A DNA stretch of 64,000 nt from Larkinella arboricola (GCF_003259745.1 NZ_QLMC01000006.1:148731-212730), one strand, 5' to 3'. Positions 1 to 9,343 are shown, counted from the stretch's first letter. Translations and numbers: made by a program. Notes: generated by a model from the sequence alone, not told the origin.

Positions 1-832
1 TCCGATTTAAATTCCACTCAGGTACGATTAGAAGCCGTGAAAATACGACAAAAAGATAGGCTTTGTAAAGCCGGAATGCGGTTTTGTTTAGCCCCATCAA
101 CGATAAACGAGCGTCGACCGGCAATGGTACGAAAGCCCCTGCCGATCGACGACCCGCTGACTGTCAGCCCATTATTGACAACTAGAGACCTTGCAACCTT
201 TTTAAATAGTATGTCAAAGAACCCAAATCAGCCGACCGACGACATAGCCCTTCTAAAAAATTGGCCGTTAGATATCGTTCCTGCCCTATAAAGAGCGGAA
301 GAACCCAAAAGTAAACGTTTTACATCTGCGATTCACCTTTCGCGCATTCGCTCTTTCGCTCTTTAAAATCTACCACCACGCCTTAAAAAACCGGTATTCT
401 TCCACACCCAGCAAATGCTTCTAAAGAACGGAAATTTTGGCTTCAAAAACTCATCGTCATACCGTCTACCGCTCTGGCCTATTTAAACCAAACGGATCCT
501 ATCGCCCTATTGTAAACCCTGTCACCGCTGGGCCTGGTGTATGGTTGTTTCTACTTACTGCCCTACATCTTGCTTTTATTAACTCTATGTGGGATTTTAA
601 AAAAACAGAAACCAACTATCTTCTATCACTTTTCAAAATTTGTTAAACCGTCCTTGCTCTGCATAGCATTTCCATTAAATAACTGCTGATTGTCTGATCA
701 ATGGCTAATTTTCAACAGTGAATCAAGTTTTTACCCGCAATGAGTATGTTTAACCGTTTAAAAAGTTATGTTCAGCTAATTAAGTAAATTAGCTTATTTT
801 GCTAGACTAATCTTTGAAGCCTAGCCAGTGTC
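1..832. other. Intergenic / uncoded left edge
   Basis: This stretch is AT-rich and holds only two short open frames (37-291 starting at GTG, and 437-646). Neither has a recognisable domain, signal peptide or neighbour that would argue for translation, and their composition is unlike the genes that follow. I see no insertion-sequence ends or transposase fragments. The last 60 bases hold an inverted repeat listed separately. Most likely this is non-coding DNA with the promoter of the signalling island at its right end. Confidence 0.5.
774..794. promoter_or_regulatory. Inverted repeat upstream of signalling operon
   Basis: A perfect 8-bp inverted repeat, AGCTAATT-N5-AATTAGCT, lies 38 bases before the first FHA gene. 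An AT-rich stretch with TTATTTTG and TAATCTTTG, both near but not equal to the Bacteroidota -7 box TAnnTTTG, follows directly. The position suits an operator for the signalling operon, perhaps for the sigma factor circuit at the far end or an unlinked repressor. The repeat is seen; its function is inferred. Confidence 0.35.
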
Positions 833-1609
833 ATGTCTCATTTGCCAGCGTTACCGCCTGAAGGCCAGATTGAGCTATTCCTTGAAACATTCAGTTCATT
901 ACCGACATACGGTATTGGCCGAAAGCCGGAGAATGAAATCATTCTTTCAAACGGTAAGATTAGTGGGCAGCACGCTCGCCTGGTTCGCTGTTCGGCGTCC
1001 TGTTTTATGCTGGAAGATCTGACCAGCAAACACGGCACTTTTGTTAATGATGTACGGATTAGCCGGAAAGTGGTTGGGCTGGATGATAAAATACGCTTTG
1101 CTGATGCGGAATACACCGTAAAACAGCTACTTGGCCTTTTGGTGGACAAGCATCCCTCGTCCGTAGAAACCAGAAAAGTTCTGCCTGAACCGCACCGGGC
1201 AAGTAAAGCAAACGCAACGCTGGAATTTGCCCCTGAGTTTGCGGAATTACAACAGGTTTATGAACAGTATCCTAAACTCCGGCGGGACTGTCGAAACCGT
1301 GAAAAAATGATTCGGACAGGTAGCGTTATTCTATCCTCTCTGGTGGGGGTCAGCGCCGTATTGACAACGGGGGGTGGGGCCGTACCGTTTATCCAACTGA
1401 TGTCGGGAGCAGGTCTAAGTATGTTAATTCCGACGTTGTGTTCAACCCTGCTGTCAACTGACGAAAAGCTGGAAATTATTGATAAAGAATACCGGGAAAA
1501 ATACCGGTGTCCCAATCCCGCCTGCCGGGACCCCTTCGGAACGCGTGAGTGGGAGTTGCTTGCCCAGCAAAAAACGTGTCGGCGGTGTCAGGCGGTTTGG
1601 GTTAACTAA
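833..1609 (+). CDS. FHA-domain membrane protein with C-terminal zinc ribbon
   Basis: A 258-residue protein that probably reads phosphothreonine marks. The FHA core is at about residues 25-90: Gly-Arg at 29-30, Ser44 and His47 in ISGQH, and SKHGTFVND at 65-73, matching the GR / SxxH / SxNGT signature with Lys-His in place of the usual Asn. Two hydrophobic segments at about 162-205 could form a membrane hairpin. The last 35 residues hold two CxxC-type pairs (CPNPAC and CRRC), a zinc ribbon. It is the first gene of a same-strand run with a phosphatase and a kinase, so its ligand is probably a substrate of that kinase. The start is the first ATG in frame, and there is no signal peptide. FHA assignment is firm; membrane placement is likely. 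Confidence 0.85.
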   Translation: MSHLPALPPEGQIELFLETFSSLPTYGIGRKPENEIILSNGKISGQHARLVRCSASCFMLEDLTSKHGTFVNDVRISRKVVGLDDKIRFADAEYTVKQLLGLLVDKHPSSVETRKVLPEPHRASKANATLEFAPEFAELQQVYEQYPKLRRDCRNREKMIRTGSVILSSLVGVSAVLTTGGGAVPFIQLMSGAGLSMLIPTLCSTLLSTDEKLEIIDKEYREKYRCPNPACRDPFGTREWELLAQQKTCRRCQAVWVN

Positions 1610-1687
1610 AAAAAACTGCACTTCATCATTCACCTTTTGCGAGGCACCTCTATACATAGGCATCAATAACTTTAAAGCCTTTAAACC

Positions 1688-2638
1688 ATGGTAAACCCAT
1701 CCGAACAGACAGACCTGCACACTGATGCATATCCGCTGCCCCAGGCAACTGACTCCGCCAAAAGTGATTCGCTAAGCAAAAAGAAGATCCTAGCGATATC
1801 CGCAGCCGCCATGCTATTGGGCGGTGGGGTTTATACGGTTGCTGACGAGATTCAGAAGCAACCCAACGCAGAGACGGATATAGAAAGGAATAATGCCGCA
1901 AGCGAACCTAAACCAAACCTGCCGGTTGAAATTAACGTAGCCGGAAAGGTGGCAGATACCCAGTCTTTTGATCAGGCATTCAGGTCAGCGCGTGAAGAGG
2001 TAGGCATAGGTGGTGTTTTCAACTGGCAGGGACGGTGGTACAATACGTTTGAGAAAGAAGAGTGGGGGAGTTTGTCACTCGGGCAGCGGCAGGAATTCAC
2101 CGAAATGATTCGGGGTGAAAAGCTTCCGGTTAAGCCGTACATTCCGGCTACGGACCAAACGGAAACCGCAGAAGATCAGGCTATACCGGCGGAAACTGAG
2201 CCAACCATTATTGAGGGCTCGTTGAACGGCCAGCCGGTCATGGGGCTGGATTTTGATCAGGACGGTATCATTGACACGGTCGTGCTGGATGGGGGCGATG
2301 GACACATCTACCGCGTTGTGGATGCAACCGGTGATGCCGGTCTGGATACGGTTTATCAGTATAATTCCCTGGATGGAGAGGTGGTAAGCATGGTTCGTCT
2401 GGAGCAGCCTTTTATCCTGTCCAATGACGACTTTAGCGATTCTCTGGAAAACGCGATGGCTCAGGAAGTGGTCGATTCAATCCTCGAACCGGAGGCTCCC
2501 GCACCGGAAACTGCCCCGGATTTGCCAACCGAATTCGAGGGTGTGGGCGAAGACGAAACTACCTACCTGGCCAATTTGCAGGAACCGGAAGATGACACGT
2601 ATGTTAATAACGGCGATGTGCGCGACATGGATGAGTAA
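1688..2638 (+). CDS. Acidic single-pass membrane protein, unknown function
   Basis: A 316-residue protein I do not recognise as a family. After a polar N-terminus of about 33 residues comes one hydrophobic segment (about 34-52), preceded by KKK, giving an N-in topology with a large outer domain. That domain is very acidic and holds an EF-hand/dockerin-like calcium loop at about 198-209 (DFDQDGIIDTVV), followed by a second Asp/Gly-rich stretch. The end is an unstructured Pro/Glu tail. Its TAA stop overlaps the ATG of the next gene by one base, so translation is probably coupled to the zinc-ribbon/FHA protein. With a Thr-rich cytoplasmic N-terminus it could be a kinase substrate; this is inference only. 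Confidence 0.7.
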   Translation: MVNPSEQTDLHTDAYPLPQATDSAKSDSLSKKKILAISAAAMLLGGGVYTVADEIQKQPNAETDIERNNAASEPKPNLPVEINVAGKVADTQSFDQAFRSAREEVGIGGVFNWQGRWYNTFEKEEWGSLSLGQRQEFTEMIRGEKLPVKPYIPATDQTETAEDQAIPAETEPTIIEGSLNGQPVMGLDFDQDGIIDTVVLDGGDGHIYRVVDATGDAGLDTVYQYNSLDGEVVSMVRLEQPFILSNDDFSDSLENAMAQEVVDSILEPEAPAPETAPDLPTEFEGVGEDETTYLANLQEPEDDTYVNNGDVRDMDE

Positions 2639-3246
2639 TGGGCATGAACGGTTTTAAAATAACGCTTATTAATTGTTTATCCTGTGGTCGGCGTATCATG
2701 GTCCGGGCTGCCGACGCCGAGCGTGGCACCATCCGGTGTTCGCACGTGGGTTGCGGGGCCGATAACCGTTTGCAAACGGCTTTTCACTACGACCAGGCCA
2801 TCGTGCAGGGATTGCCCGGATTTGGCTCCCTGACCTATCTGGGACACCCGGAAGTAACGTACCCGCTGCAATTCGGCCCGAACGTGATCGGCACCTCCGA
2901 GTCGTGTACGGTACAGGTCGGGCGATTTATCCACGAGGGCCGTTGCTTCATCAGCCGTCGGCATTGTACACTAACCGTTACGTTTGACCAATGGAGTGGC
3001 CAGCTACGCTATCAGCTTCAGGATGGAGCCCCCGAACCGGACCAGCCGGAAATACGCTCTAGTCTGAACGGCACGTATCTGAATGGATCGCTACTACAGA
3101 AAACCGAACAGATTGATCTGAATCATGACGGAATTATAACGCTCGGGGGAGCAGATCGATTTCGGCTGACGCATTATTTCATACCGCCAGCCATGCTAAC
3201 TACTTACAAAGTTGAACTTGCCTTTAACCCCGACCGGACCGAGTAA
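2638..3246 (+). CDS. Zinc-ribbon / FHA-domain protein
   Basis: A 202-residue soluble protein and the second FHA reader of the cluster. Residues 9-42 carry two cysteine pairs (CLSCG and CSHVGC), a zinc ribbon. The FHA domain follows at about 75-185: NVIGTSESC in place of the GR strand, then FISRRHC with the Ser/His pair, and SSLNGTYLNG, a textbook SxNGT motif. The order is ribbon then FHA, the reverse of the first gene, so the two are not simple duplicates. No signal peptide or membrane segment is seen, so it acts in the cytoplasm. It starts inside the stop of the previous gene and ends 3 bases before the phosphatase. Confidence 0.85.
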   Translation: MGMNGFKITLINCLSCGRRIMVRAADAERGTIRCSHVGCGADNRLQTAFHYDQAIVQGLPGFGSLTYLGHPEVTYPLQFGPNVIGTSESCTVQVGRFIHEGRCFISRRHCTLTVTFDQWSGQLRYQLQDGAPEPDQPEIRSSLNGTYLNGSLLQKTEQIDLNHDGIITLGGADRFRLTHYFIPPAMLTTYKVELAFNPDRTE

Positions 3247-3249
3247 CCT

Positions 3250-4059
3250 ATGTACATTACCATAAATCGCCCCGTAGCTTTTTCGCACATTGGACAGCGG
3301 ACCAGCAACCAGGATACCGTCTATCCGGCGGTAGAGGGGGCCGATGATTCATCACCGCTTTTTCTGGTCTGCGACGGAATGGGAGGAGCGGATAAAGGAG
3401 AAGTTGCCAGCCAGTTGCTTTGCCGGGAGATTGGAGCCTATGCCGAAACGGCCCATTTTCCTGTTTTTGATGGGGAGCATTTAAAGGCTGCCCTGGAGCA
3501 GGCATACGCGGCCTACTACGCGTATTTGAAGCAGCACCCATTTGTCAACCGTATGGGTTCGACGCTCGCCCTGTTGCAGTTTCATGAGCAGGGAGCAACG
3601 GTCGCGCATCTGGGCGACAGCCGGGTTTATCAGGTGCGCGGTGGAAAAATCATCTTCCAGACCAAAGACCACAAACAGGTCAATGACATGGTGGAAGCCG
3701 GCATCATCACCGCCGTGCAGGCGCAGACGCACCCCTGGCGAAACCGGCTTAGCCGGGCCGTGGTCGTCAATGCCGGGGAGGTGCCCAGACCGTCGGCGGT
3801 GCCCGAGCCGGAGTTAAGCGTGTTGACGGATGTGAGGGCCGGGGATTCTTTTTTTATGTGTACCGACGGCGTTTTAGAGCAAATTGATGACTATGCGCTG
3901 GAAGCCATTGTATCGGGACCCGTGCCGGATCAGGCCAAAATAGCGTCGTTACTGGCGCTGTGCCACGATAAAACAAAAGACAATTATTCGGGCTATTTAA
4001 TCAGCGTTAAGAACGTACAACAAACCTCCCCGGTGCCTAAACCTGTTGCAGTCCCCTGA
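3250..4059 (+). CDS. PP2C-family Ser/Thr protein phosphatase
   Basis: A 269-residue PPM/PP2C phosphatase that would remove phosphate from Ser/Thr residues using two metal ions. The ordered signature is complete: SNQD near residue 19, CDGMGGADKGE at about 41-51, GSTLAL near 103, GDSRVYQV near 122, CTDGVLEQ near 204, and DNYSGYLI near 243. The metal-binding Asp residues are therefore present. There is no membrane segment or regulatory extension, and the length is that of the bacterial minimal catalytic domain. It lies between an FHA reader and the caspase-like gene and is the expected counterpart of the kinase at 4881. Confidence 0.93.
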   Translation: MYITINRPVAFSHIGQRTSNQDTVYPAVEGADDSSPLFLVCDGMGGADKGEVASQLLCREIGAYAETAHFPVFDGEHLKAALEQAYAAYYAYLKQHPFVNRMGSTLALLQFHEQGATVAHLGDSRVYQVRGGKIIFQTKDHKQVNDMVEAGIITAVQAQTHPWRNRLSRAVVVNAGEVPRPSAVPEPELSVLTDVRAGDSFFMCTDGVLEQIDDYALEAIVSGPVPDQAKIASLLALCHDKTKDNYSGYLISVKNVQQTSPVPKPVAVP

Positions 4060-4061
4060 TT

Positions 4062-4844
4062 ATGCTAACACTTTGGTTACTTGGCTTTTGGTTAGGAATG
4101 ATGCCTCCGCAACCCGCAGTTACCGGGCAGACGTACGCGGTTGTGGTCGGTATTTCCGATTATCAGGCACTTACGTACGCCAACGGAGATCTGCGGTACG
4201 CCGATAAAGACGCCCGGCAATTTATTCAATTTCTGCAAAGTCGCTGGGGAGGCCGGGTTGCCACCTCTCACATCCGGCTTTTGACAAACCGGCAGGCAAC
4301 GTCAGCTAACATCTTTGAGGCACTTCGGCTGTTTCGAAAGGCCGATGCGGGCGACCGCGTGATCCTCTACTTTTCGGGCCACGGAATGCCGGATAGCTTA
4401 GTGCCTTATGATGCCCAGCCCGGCGATGATACGCGGTTGCTGACCTACCGGGCCATCAAAGCCGCTTTTCATGCATCGAAGGCATCCACCAAATTATGCA
4501 TTACCGACGCCTGTTTGTCGGGCGGTATGACCCAGTCAACCCAATCGCAGACGCTGGCGGAGTCGATAGCCAGGGAGGGCGGTAAAACAGGTACCGTCGC
4601 GATGCTGCTGGCCAGCCGGTCGACAGAGAGCGCCGTTGAAACCGGGCGGCTGGCCGGTGGGGCTTTTACGCACTATTTGTTGAAGGGCCTGTATGGACAG
4701 GCCGATTTGAATCGTGACAAAATCGTAACCATTCGGGAATTGCATCGCTACGTGTCTCCGCAGGTGAAACAAATCACGCGGGGTAAACAGGCACCGGTGT
4801 TTTACGGCCGCTTTTCCGATGATCTGGCCTTATCGCACCTTTAA
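4062..4844 (+). CDS. Exported caspase-like peptidase (C14 family)
   Basis: A 260-residue caspase-fold cysteine peptidase. The catalytic dyad is intact: His107 in YFSGHGMPD and Cys151 in ITDACLSGG. The fold starts at TYAVVVGISDY (about 24-34), the usual first strand of bacterial metacaspase-like proteins. The N-terminus is a hydrophobic run (residues 1-20) that reads as a signal peptide without a lipobox Cys, so the domain is probably periplasmic; a membrane anchor is the alternative. An acidic segment DLNRDKIVT near residue 215 resembles a calcium loop. No p10-like second domain or effector fusion is present. It starts 2 bases after the phosphatase stop. Substrate unknown; self-processing or cleavage of an envelope partner are possibilities. 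Confidence 0.88.
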   Translation: MLTLWLLGFWLGMMPPQPAVTGQTYAVVVGISDYQALTYANGDLRYADKDARQFIQFLQSRWGGRVATSHIRLLTNRQATSANIFEALRLFRKADAGDRVILYFSGHGMPDSLVPYDAQPGDDTRLLTYRAIKAAFHASKASTKLCITDACLSGGMTQSTQSQTLAESIAREGGKTGTVAMLLASRSTESAVETGRLAGGAFTHYLLKGLYGQADLNRDKIVTIRELHRYVSPQVKQITRGKQAPVFYGRFSDDLALSHL

Positions 4845-4880
4845 AAAATTAACAGGATTGATGCACACTAATTTCAGCTA

Positions 4881-7049
4881 ATGGCCCAGACGTTTACGTC
4901 CTTTCAAGAGTTTAAACGACGGTATCCCATTCGGCCCAATGATCCAGGCGCATCATTGGGCAGTGGTTCGTATGGCCGTGTCATTAAAGTGGAAGATCAG
5001 CTTGAAACCGAATGGGTTGCCATTAAAATCAGTGAATTTAAAGGCAATGATTTAAAGTCACTCAAGGCGGAGGTAGAGCTGGCCAGACGCGTGCCCCGAC
5101 AGGCTAATATTGCCCGTTACGATGCCTGTTACCGGCTGGAAACCGATACCAGCATCAGCGATTTTGCCATCATGAAATACTATCCGGATGGTAATCTGGC
5201 GGATTTGCTCCAGCGCGAAACCCTGACGCCTGCTCAACGGTATGACATCACGAAGGGTATTTTGCTGGGGTTGCAGCATTTACACCGCCATCGAATTGTT
5301 CACCGCGATTTCAAACCCGCCAACATTCTGATTTCCCGCGATAATGCCGGACGGTTTATTCCTAAAATTGCTGATTTTGGACTGAGTAAACTAGTCAGTG
5401 ATGACGAGCTTGATGCCTCCGATTTTGATCTGAGCGACGGGCGGGGAACGCCATCGTACAAGGCCCCCGAGCAAATTGAAGGCAGTAAAGTCAGCTTTAA
5501 CCTCGATTTGTGGGCCTTTGGCATTATTCTGTACGAAATGCTAACGGGCGAAAAGCCGTTTCGGTCCGAGTTGCGCAACGCCAGTGAGCAATCCATTCGG
5601 CGCGAAATCGAAAAGAAGATTGTCACGGTAGAGTTACCACCCCGGCTTGCCGAGATCAATGAACCCTACCAGACCATGATCCGGCGGTGTCTGGTACGGG
5701 ATATTCACGCGCGGGTTCGCAAGGAGGAAGAACTGCTGGACCTGCTGGACCAGATTCCGCCATTGATGGAGGAGGCCGAAAAACTCGTCGAGCGGCAAGC
5801 CTACGAACAGGCAATGGCGCTGTATGAGAGGGTGCTGGCCAGGCGGGAAAATCATCCGGAAGCGGAAAAGAAAATAGCTCAGTGCAAAGCCGGCATTCAG
5901 CAGCAGCACATTACGCATCTGCTCCATGAAGCCGACCGTTTAGTGGCCTATCGGCAGATGGAGGGGGCTAAAGACCGCTATGAGCAGGTGTTGCAGCTTG
6001 ATCCGGCGCAGGAAACCGCCGTTCGTGGACTGGCTTTCTGCATAGAACAGCTTCGTCCCAAAACCGTAGAGGCCGCAGCGGAATTGACGGATGTGTATGT
6101 GCCAGAAAGCACCGATCTTTTTGCCCCTCCGCCCGTTGCGCCCGAACCCGTTCCGACACCCAGGCTAAAAAAGCAGACGACACCCCCGAAACTCGTGGTC
6201 GCTCCGGCGGTTTCTCCGCGAAAAGCGGTGCCCAAAAAAGTAGTGTCACAACCGGTAGCCCAACCTTCAGGATGGCGCTTTCCGTGGCGATTTATTGCCC
6301 CGGCGACGGTATTGATAGGAGGGATGGTTTGGTATTTTACTCAGGAGCCCCCCGTCGATGGCCACCTTGTTCAGGGGCAAAAACCGTCCTCCGGATCGGT
6401 AAAAACAACTGCTGATGCTATGGAAGTGGTCAATACCGTAGGGGATACACCACCGGCAGAACGCACTGAGCCCGGTTCTTTTGTGGATACCAAAGCCGCT
6501 CATAGTAAGCGGGTTAATGTGGCTCTGGGAAAAGCGCGCCAAGCTTTTGAACAGAAAGATTACGAAACCGTCCTTATGCTGACAAACAGCGCCCTTCTAC
6601 TGGACCCGACCCGCCAGGACGTAATGGACCTGCGGAATGCCGCCGAGCAGGAAAGCAAAAAAAGTGAGAAAAATCCAGCGGGGAATAATACCCAACAAAC
6701 GCCCGATGTTGCAGCTAACCCAATCGAACCTTCGGAGGATGATAAGCGTCTAAAGGCACAGAAGGAATTTCAGGACCGGTATGAACTGCTGATGGAGGAA
6801 GGCACCAAAGCAATTGGCAGTAATAACAAAGCCAGGGCAGCAGCGACCTTTACCAATGCCCAGACACTGGCCAGAGAACACGATCTGAATACCGTCAAAG
6901 CCGATGCGGCCTATGCCGATTGTATGCGTCGGGGTCAAAGCTATTTCAATCGGGACGAATTTGAAGGTGCGAAAGACTGGTTTCTGGTGGCACAAGCCTT
7001 AAAGGATACGGAGGAGGTTCGCCGAAAAATTAAACAATGTTCTAACTAG
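4881..7049 (+). CDS. Transmembrane Ser/Thr protein kinase with TPR repeats
   Basis: A 722-residue Hanks-type kinase. The kinase domain spans about 18-290: GSGSYGRV glycine loop (27-34), VAIK with Lys49, HRDFKPAN with Asp142, DFG with Asp165, and APE at 195-197; all key residues are present. TPR-like helices follow at about 293-390. A Pro/Thr/Lys-rich linker leads to one membrane segment (about 471-487), and an outer domain of more than 230 residues holds further TPR-like helices (about 520-580 and 625-720). The kinase is thus inside and the C-terminal TPRs outside, a sensor arrangement like PknB but with TPRs instead of PASTA domains. The linker could hold autophosphorylation sites for the FHA proteins. 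Confidence 0.92.
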   Translation: MAQTFTSFQEFKRRYPIRPNDPGASLGSGSYGRVIKVEDQLETEWVAIKISEFKGNDLKSLKAEVELARRVPRQANIARYDACYRLETDTSISDFAIMKYYPDGNLADLLQRETLTPAQRYDITKGILLGLQHLHRHRIVHRDFKPANILISRDNAGRFIPKIADFGLSKLVSDDELDASDFDLSDGRGTPSYKAPEQIEGSKVSFNLDLWAFGIILYEMLTGEKPFRSELRNASEQSIRREIEKKIVTVELPPRLAEINEPYQTMIRRCLVRDIHARVRKEEELLDLLDQIPPLMEEAEKLVERQAYEQAMALYERVLARRENHPEAEKKIAQCKAGIQQQHITHLLHEADRLVAYRQMEGAKDRYEQVLQLDPAQETAVRGLAFCIEQLRPKTVEAAAELTDVYVPESTDLFAPPPVAPEPVPTPRLKKQTTPPKLVVAPAVSPRKAVPKKVVSQPVAQPSGWRFPWRFIAPATVLIGGMVWYFTQEPPVDGHLVQGQKPSSGSVKTTADAMEVVNTVGDTPPAERTEPGSFVDTKAAHSKRVNVALGKARQAFEQKDYETVLMLTNSALLLDPTRQDVMDLRNAAEQESKKSEKNPAGNNTQQTPDVAANPIEPSEDDKRLKAQKEFQDRYELLMEEGTKAIGSNNKARAAATFTNAQTLAREHDLNTVKADAAYADCMRRGQSYFNRDEFEGAKDWFLVAQALKDTEEVRRKIKQCSN

Positions 7050-7060
7050 GATCTAATTCG

Positions 7061-7969
7061 ATGAGTAAACCATTACGTCTGTTTATTCTTTGCCTTCTGC
7101 TGACTCAAGGGCTGTCCGCCAGCCCGGTGCTGGCCCGAACCCATAGCGTCGTCCAGCTGGTCGATGAGGAGTATGATCGGTACAAAAAGAGAGGGGATGA
7201 TTTCTTTAAAGAAGGCAAATATCAGGATGCCCGTCGGCAATACCAGAATTGCCTTGAAGTACCCGGCTTCGAAAACGACGCCTACGCCAAAAAACGGATT
7301 GAAGAATGCAACACAGGGCTGACCTTACGCCAGAAAGTGGAGGATGCCACCCGGCAGGGGCAGAGTAGTCAGGCGGTTGATTTGTTACACCAACTGCTTC
7401 ACCTGAATCCCGAGGATGCGATTACGATGGGGCAACTGGCCGACCACTACGAGCGCGAAGCGAATAAGCTGTTTAACCAAAAACGCTACCAGGAAGCCCG
7501 GCAGAATTATACAGAAGCCATCCAGTTTGCCAACGCGACCAAAAAGGAAACCCTGCAAATCCAGATTCAGAACATTGAAAGGATTCTAACACCAAAACCC
7601 ACCAAACGAATTGGTCTAAAGGTAGCTACCGGGGTGGTGGCCGTTGGCGCGGGGGCTTTTGCGCTGCTGCTACGGAATGACTATCAATCGAAACTGAGCG
7701 CCCTGAATCAGATCAGTCAGAAAGCCGATCCCAACGGTACGGGCATCATCGACAACCGTGATTTATACCGTCAATATGAGGATGCCTATAAAGCCGCTGA
7801 AGCCGCTAAACAGAAGAACGGCTTGTTTACGGCCTGTGTTGGAGTAGCCGCCGTGGCTACCTTGGCCGAAGTGTATTTGCTGGTGCGGAAACCCCGGCCC
7901 CGCCCTTCGGCATTTCGCTGGCAACCGGCTTCGCAATCCTGGGGTCTGGCCGTTCGGTATTCATTCTGA
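7061..7969 (+). CDS. TPR protein with signal peptide and two membrane segments
   Basis: A 302-residue protein. Residues 1-26 form a signal peptide ending near VLARTHS. Residues 38-170 contain about three TPR-like helix pairs (for example FFKEGKYQDARRQYQNCL and LFNQKRYQEARQNYTEAI). Two hydrophobic segments follow at about 186-208 and 257-277, and the C-terminus is short and basic. The TPR part resembles the outer TPRs of the kinase just upstream (11-base gap), so the two may interact through these helices outside the membrane. No enzymatic motif is seen. It is probably an adaptor or scaffold of the signalling complex. Confidence 0.75.
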   Translation: MSKPLRLFILCLLLTQGLSASPVLARTHSVVQLVDEEYDRYKKRGDDFFKEGKYQDARRQYQNCLEVPGFENDAYAKKRIEECNTGLTLRQKVEDATRQGQSSQAVDLLHQLLHLNPEDAITMGQLADHYEREANKLFNQKRYQEARQNYTEAIQFANATKKETLQIQIQNIERILTPKPTKRIGLKVATGVVAVGAGAFALLLRNDYQSKLSALNQISQKADPNGTGIIDNRDLYRQYEDAYKAAEAAKQKNGLFTACVGVAAVATLAEVYLLVRKPRPRPSAFRWQPASQSWGLAVRYSF

Positions 7970-7990
7970 TTACTTTTATCATCTGATCTG

Positions 7991-9334
7991 ATGAAATCTA
8001 TTTCTACCTTTTTAGTAAGTAGTCTATTGGTGTGCCTCCTGGGAGGTGTTTTTCTGAGCTGCGAAACCTGGGAACTGCCCGGCCGCAAAACGCAACGCAA
8101 CTGTGTGAAACCGGCGGGTAGCCTCAACGCCCAGATTCAACAGAAAAAAGTTGATTTTTCCATTTCCAATAGTGCCGGAACCATCGACAAGGTTACCTGG
8201 GATTTTGGTAACGGCAGCACGACGGTTACCACGGGCCTGACCGTGAGCTATACGTATCCGGAAGCGGGTAGTTTTTCGGTTAAAGCCACACTCTCAAATA
8301 CCTGCGATAATGAAACCATCCTGTCGCGCACGGTGGAGATTATTGAAGAAGTAAAACCAGCGCTGAGTCTGCAACCTGCCTCTGTAGGCGTGACCAACGC
8401 CAGTGTGAGTTTTGTGATTAATCATCCCGGCAATCCGGCTGCGGTTGAATACGGTATTTGCTATTCATCAGGTAATCCCACGCCTGAGGTGGGTAATGAC
8501 TCCGTTATTCGGGCGGCAAATCCAACGGTGGGCAGTACACTAACCGTCCAACTAACGGGTTTAACGGCCAACACGAAATACTATTGCCGGGCCTACGCCA
8601 AATTACCGTCCGGCGAAGTTGTGTACAGCGCGACAACCGAGTCTTTCACAACGCAGATCGACACACTCGCGCAGGATTTGATTGCCGCCATATCCTTCAC
8701 CGAGGGGTCCCAGTCGGATGCCAGTGGGAACAACAACCATGTCACGCTGGTTGGTAACCCAGAATTTGTGCAAGACCGTAAAGGAAAAGCCAACTCCGCG
8801 ATTCAGCTGGATGGTCAGAACGACTACTTTTATATGAACGAGAACAGCACCTTACGCCCTCAGTCGCTCTCGGTTAGCATCTGGATCAAGCCCATCACGG
8901 TCAACCGTAGTATGCAGATTTATAATAAGTCGCGCTTTAGTGACGGTGCTTTTGAAATGTACAGCTCCCTGATCCGGCCCAATACTGGAGCGCCGGACAT
9001 TGTTATCAACACCGATATCAAGCAGAACAGCAACTGCCAGGGCGGCATCGGCTGGCAAACCTTTACGTTTACGAGCAGTATTCCGCTCAATACGTGGCAC
9101 CATGTGGTGATGGTCTACAGTGGAAATTCCGCCCAGATGTATTTCGATGGTGCGCCCCTTTATACCAAAGCCACGTTACCAAAAAATACCATTGATGAAT
9201 GTCCGGGTGGGGAGTTAAAATTTGGCGCCCAATCCGCCCAGTTCCCCAATTACTTTTATGGTTCGCTGGATGACATTCGCATTTACCGTAAAGCACTAAC
9301 AGCCAGCGAGGTTCAGGCGTTGTATAACCAATAA
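7991..9334 (+). CDS. Lipoprotein with PKD and LamG-like domains
   Basis: A 447-residue surface or periplasmic lipoprotein. The N-terminus ends in a lipobox (GGVFLSC, Cys about 24). A PKD-like domain sits at about 45-118 (VTWDFGNGSTTVT is typical), then a fibronectin-III-like domain at about 122-215 (TKYYCRAYAKLPSGE), and a concanavalin/LamG jelly roll at about 225-445 (GQNDYFYM, SLSVSIWIKP, WHHVVMVYSG, IRIYRKALTASEV). Such modules bind polysaccharides or proteins and have no catalytic signature. It ends the plus-strand run, and the next gene converges from the other strand 9 bases away. Its place suggests it is the outermost part of the envelope complex, perhaps the ligand sensor. Confidence 0.82.
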   Translation: MKSISTFLVSSLLVCLLGGVFLSCETWELPGRKTQRNCVKPAGSLNAQIQQKKVDFSISNSAGTIDKVTWDFGNGSTTVTTGLTVSYTYPEAGSFSVKATLSNTCDNETILSRTVEIIEEVKPALSLQPASVGVTNASVSFVINHPGNPAAVEYGICYSSGNPTPEVGNDSVIRAANPTVGSTLTVQLTGLTANTKYYCRAYAKLPSGEVVYSATTESFTTQIDTLAQDLIAAISFTEGSQSDASGNNNHVTLVGNPEFVQDRKGKANSAIQLDGQNDYFYMNENSTLRPQSLSVSIWIKPITVNRSMQIYNKSRFSDGAFEMYSSLIRPNTGAPDIVINTDIKQNSNCQGGIGWQTFTFTSSIPLNTWHHVVMVYSGNSAQMYFDGAPLYTKATLPKNTIDECPGGELKFGAQSAQFPNYFYGSLDDIRIYRKALTASEVQALYNQ

Positions 9335-9343
9335 ACAATACCG

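Noticed and set aside
437-646. 69-codon frame in the left gap
   Set aside because: No start context, domain or conserved neighbour; composition like non-coding DNA.
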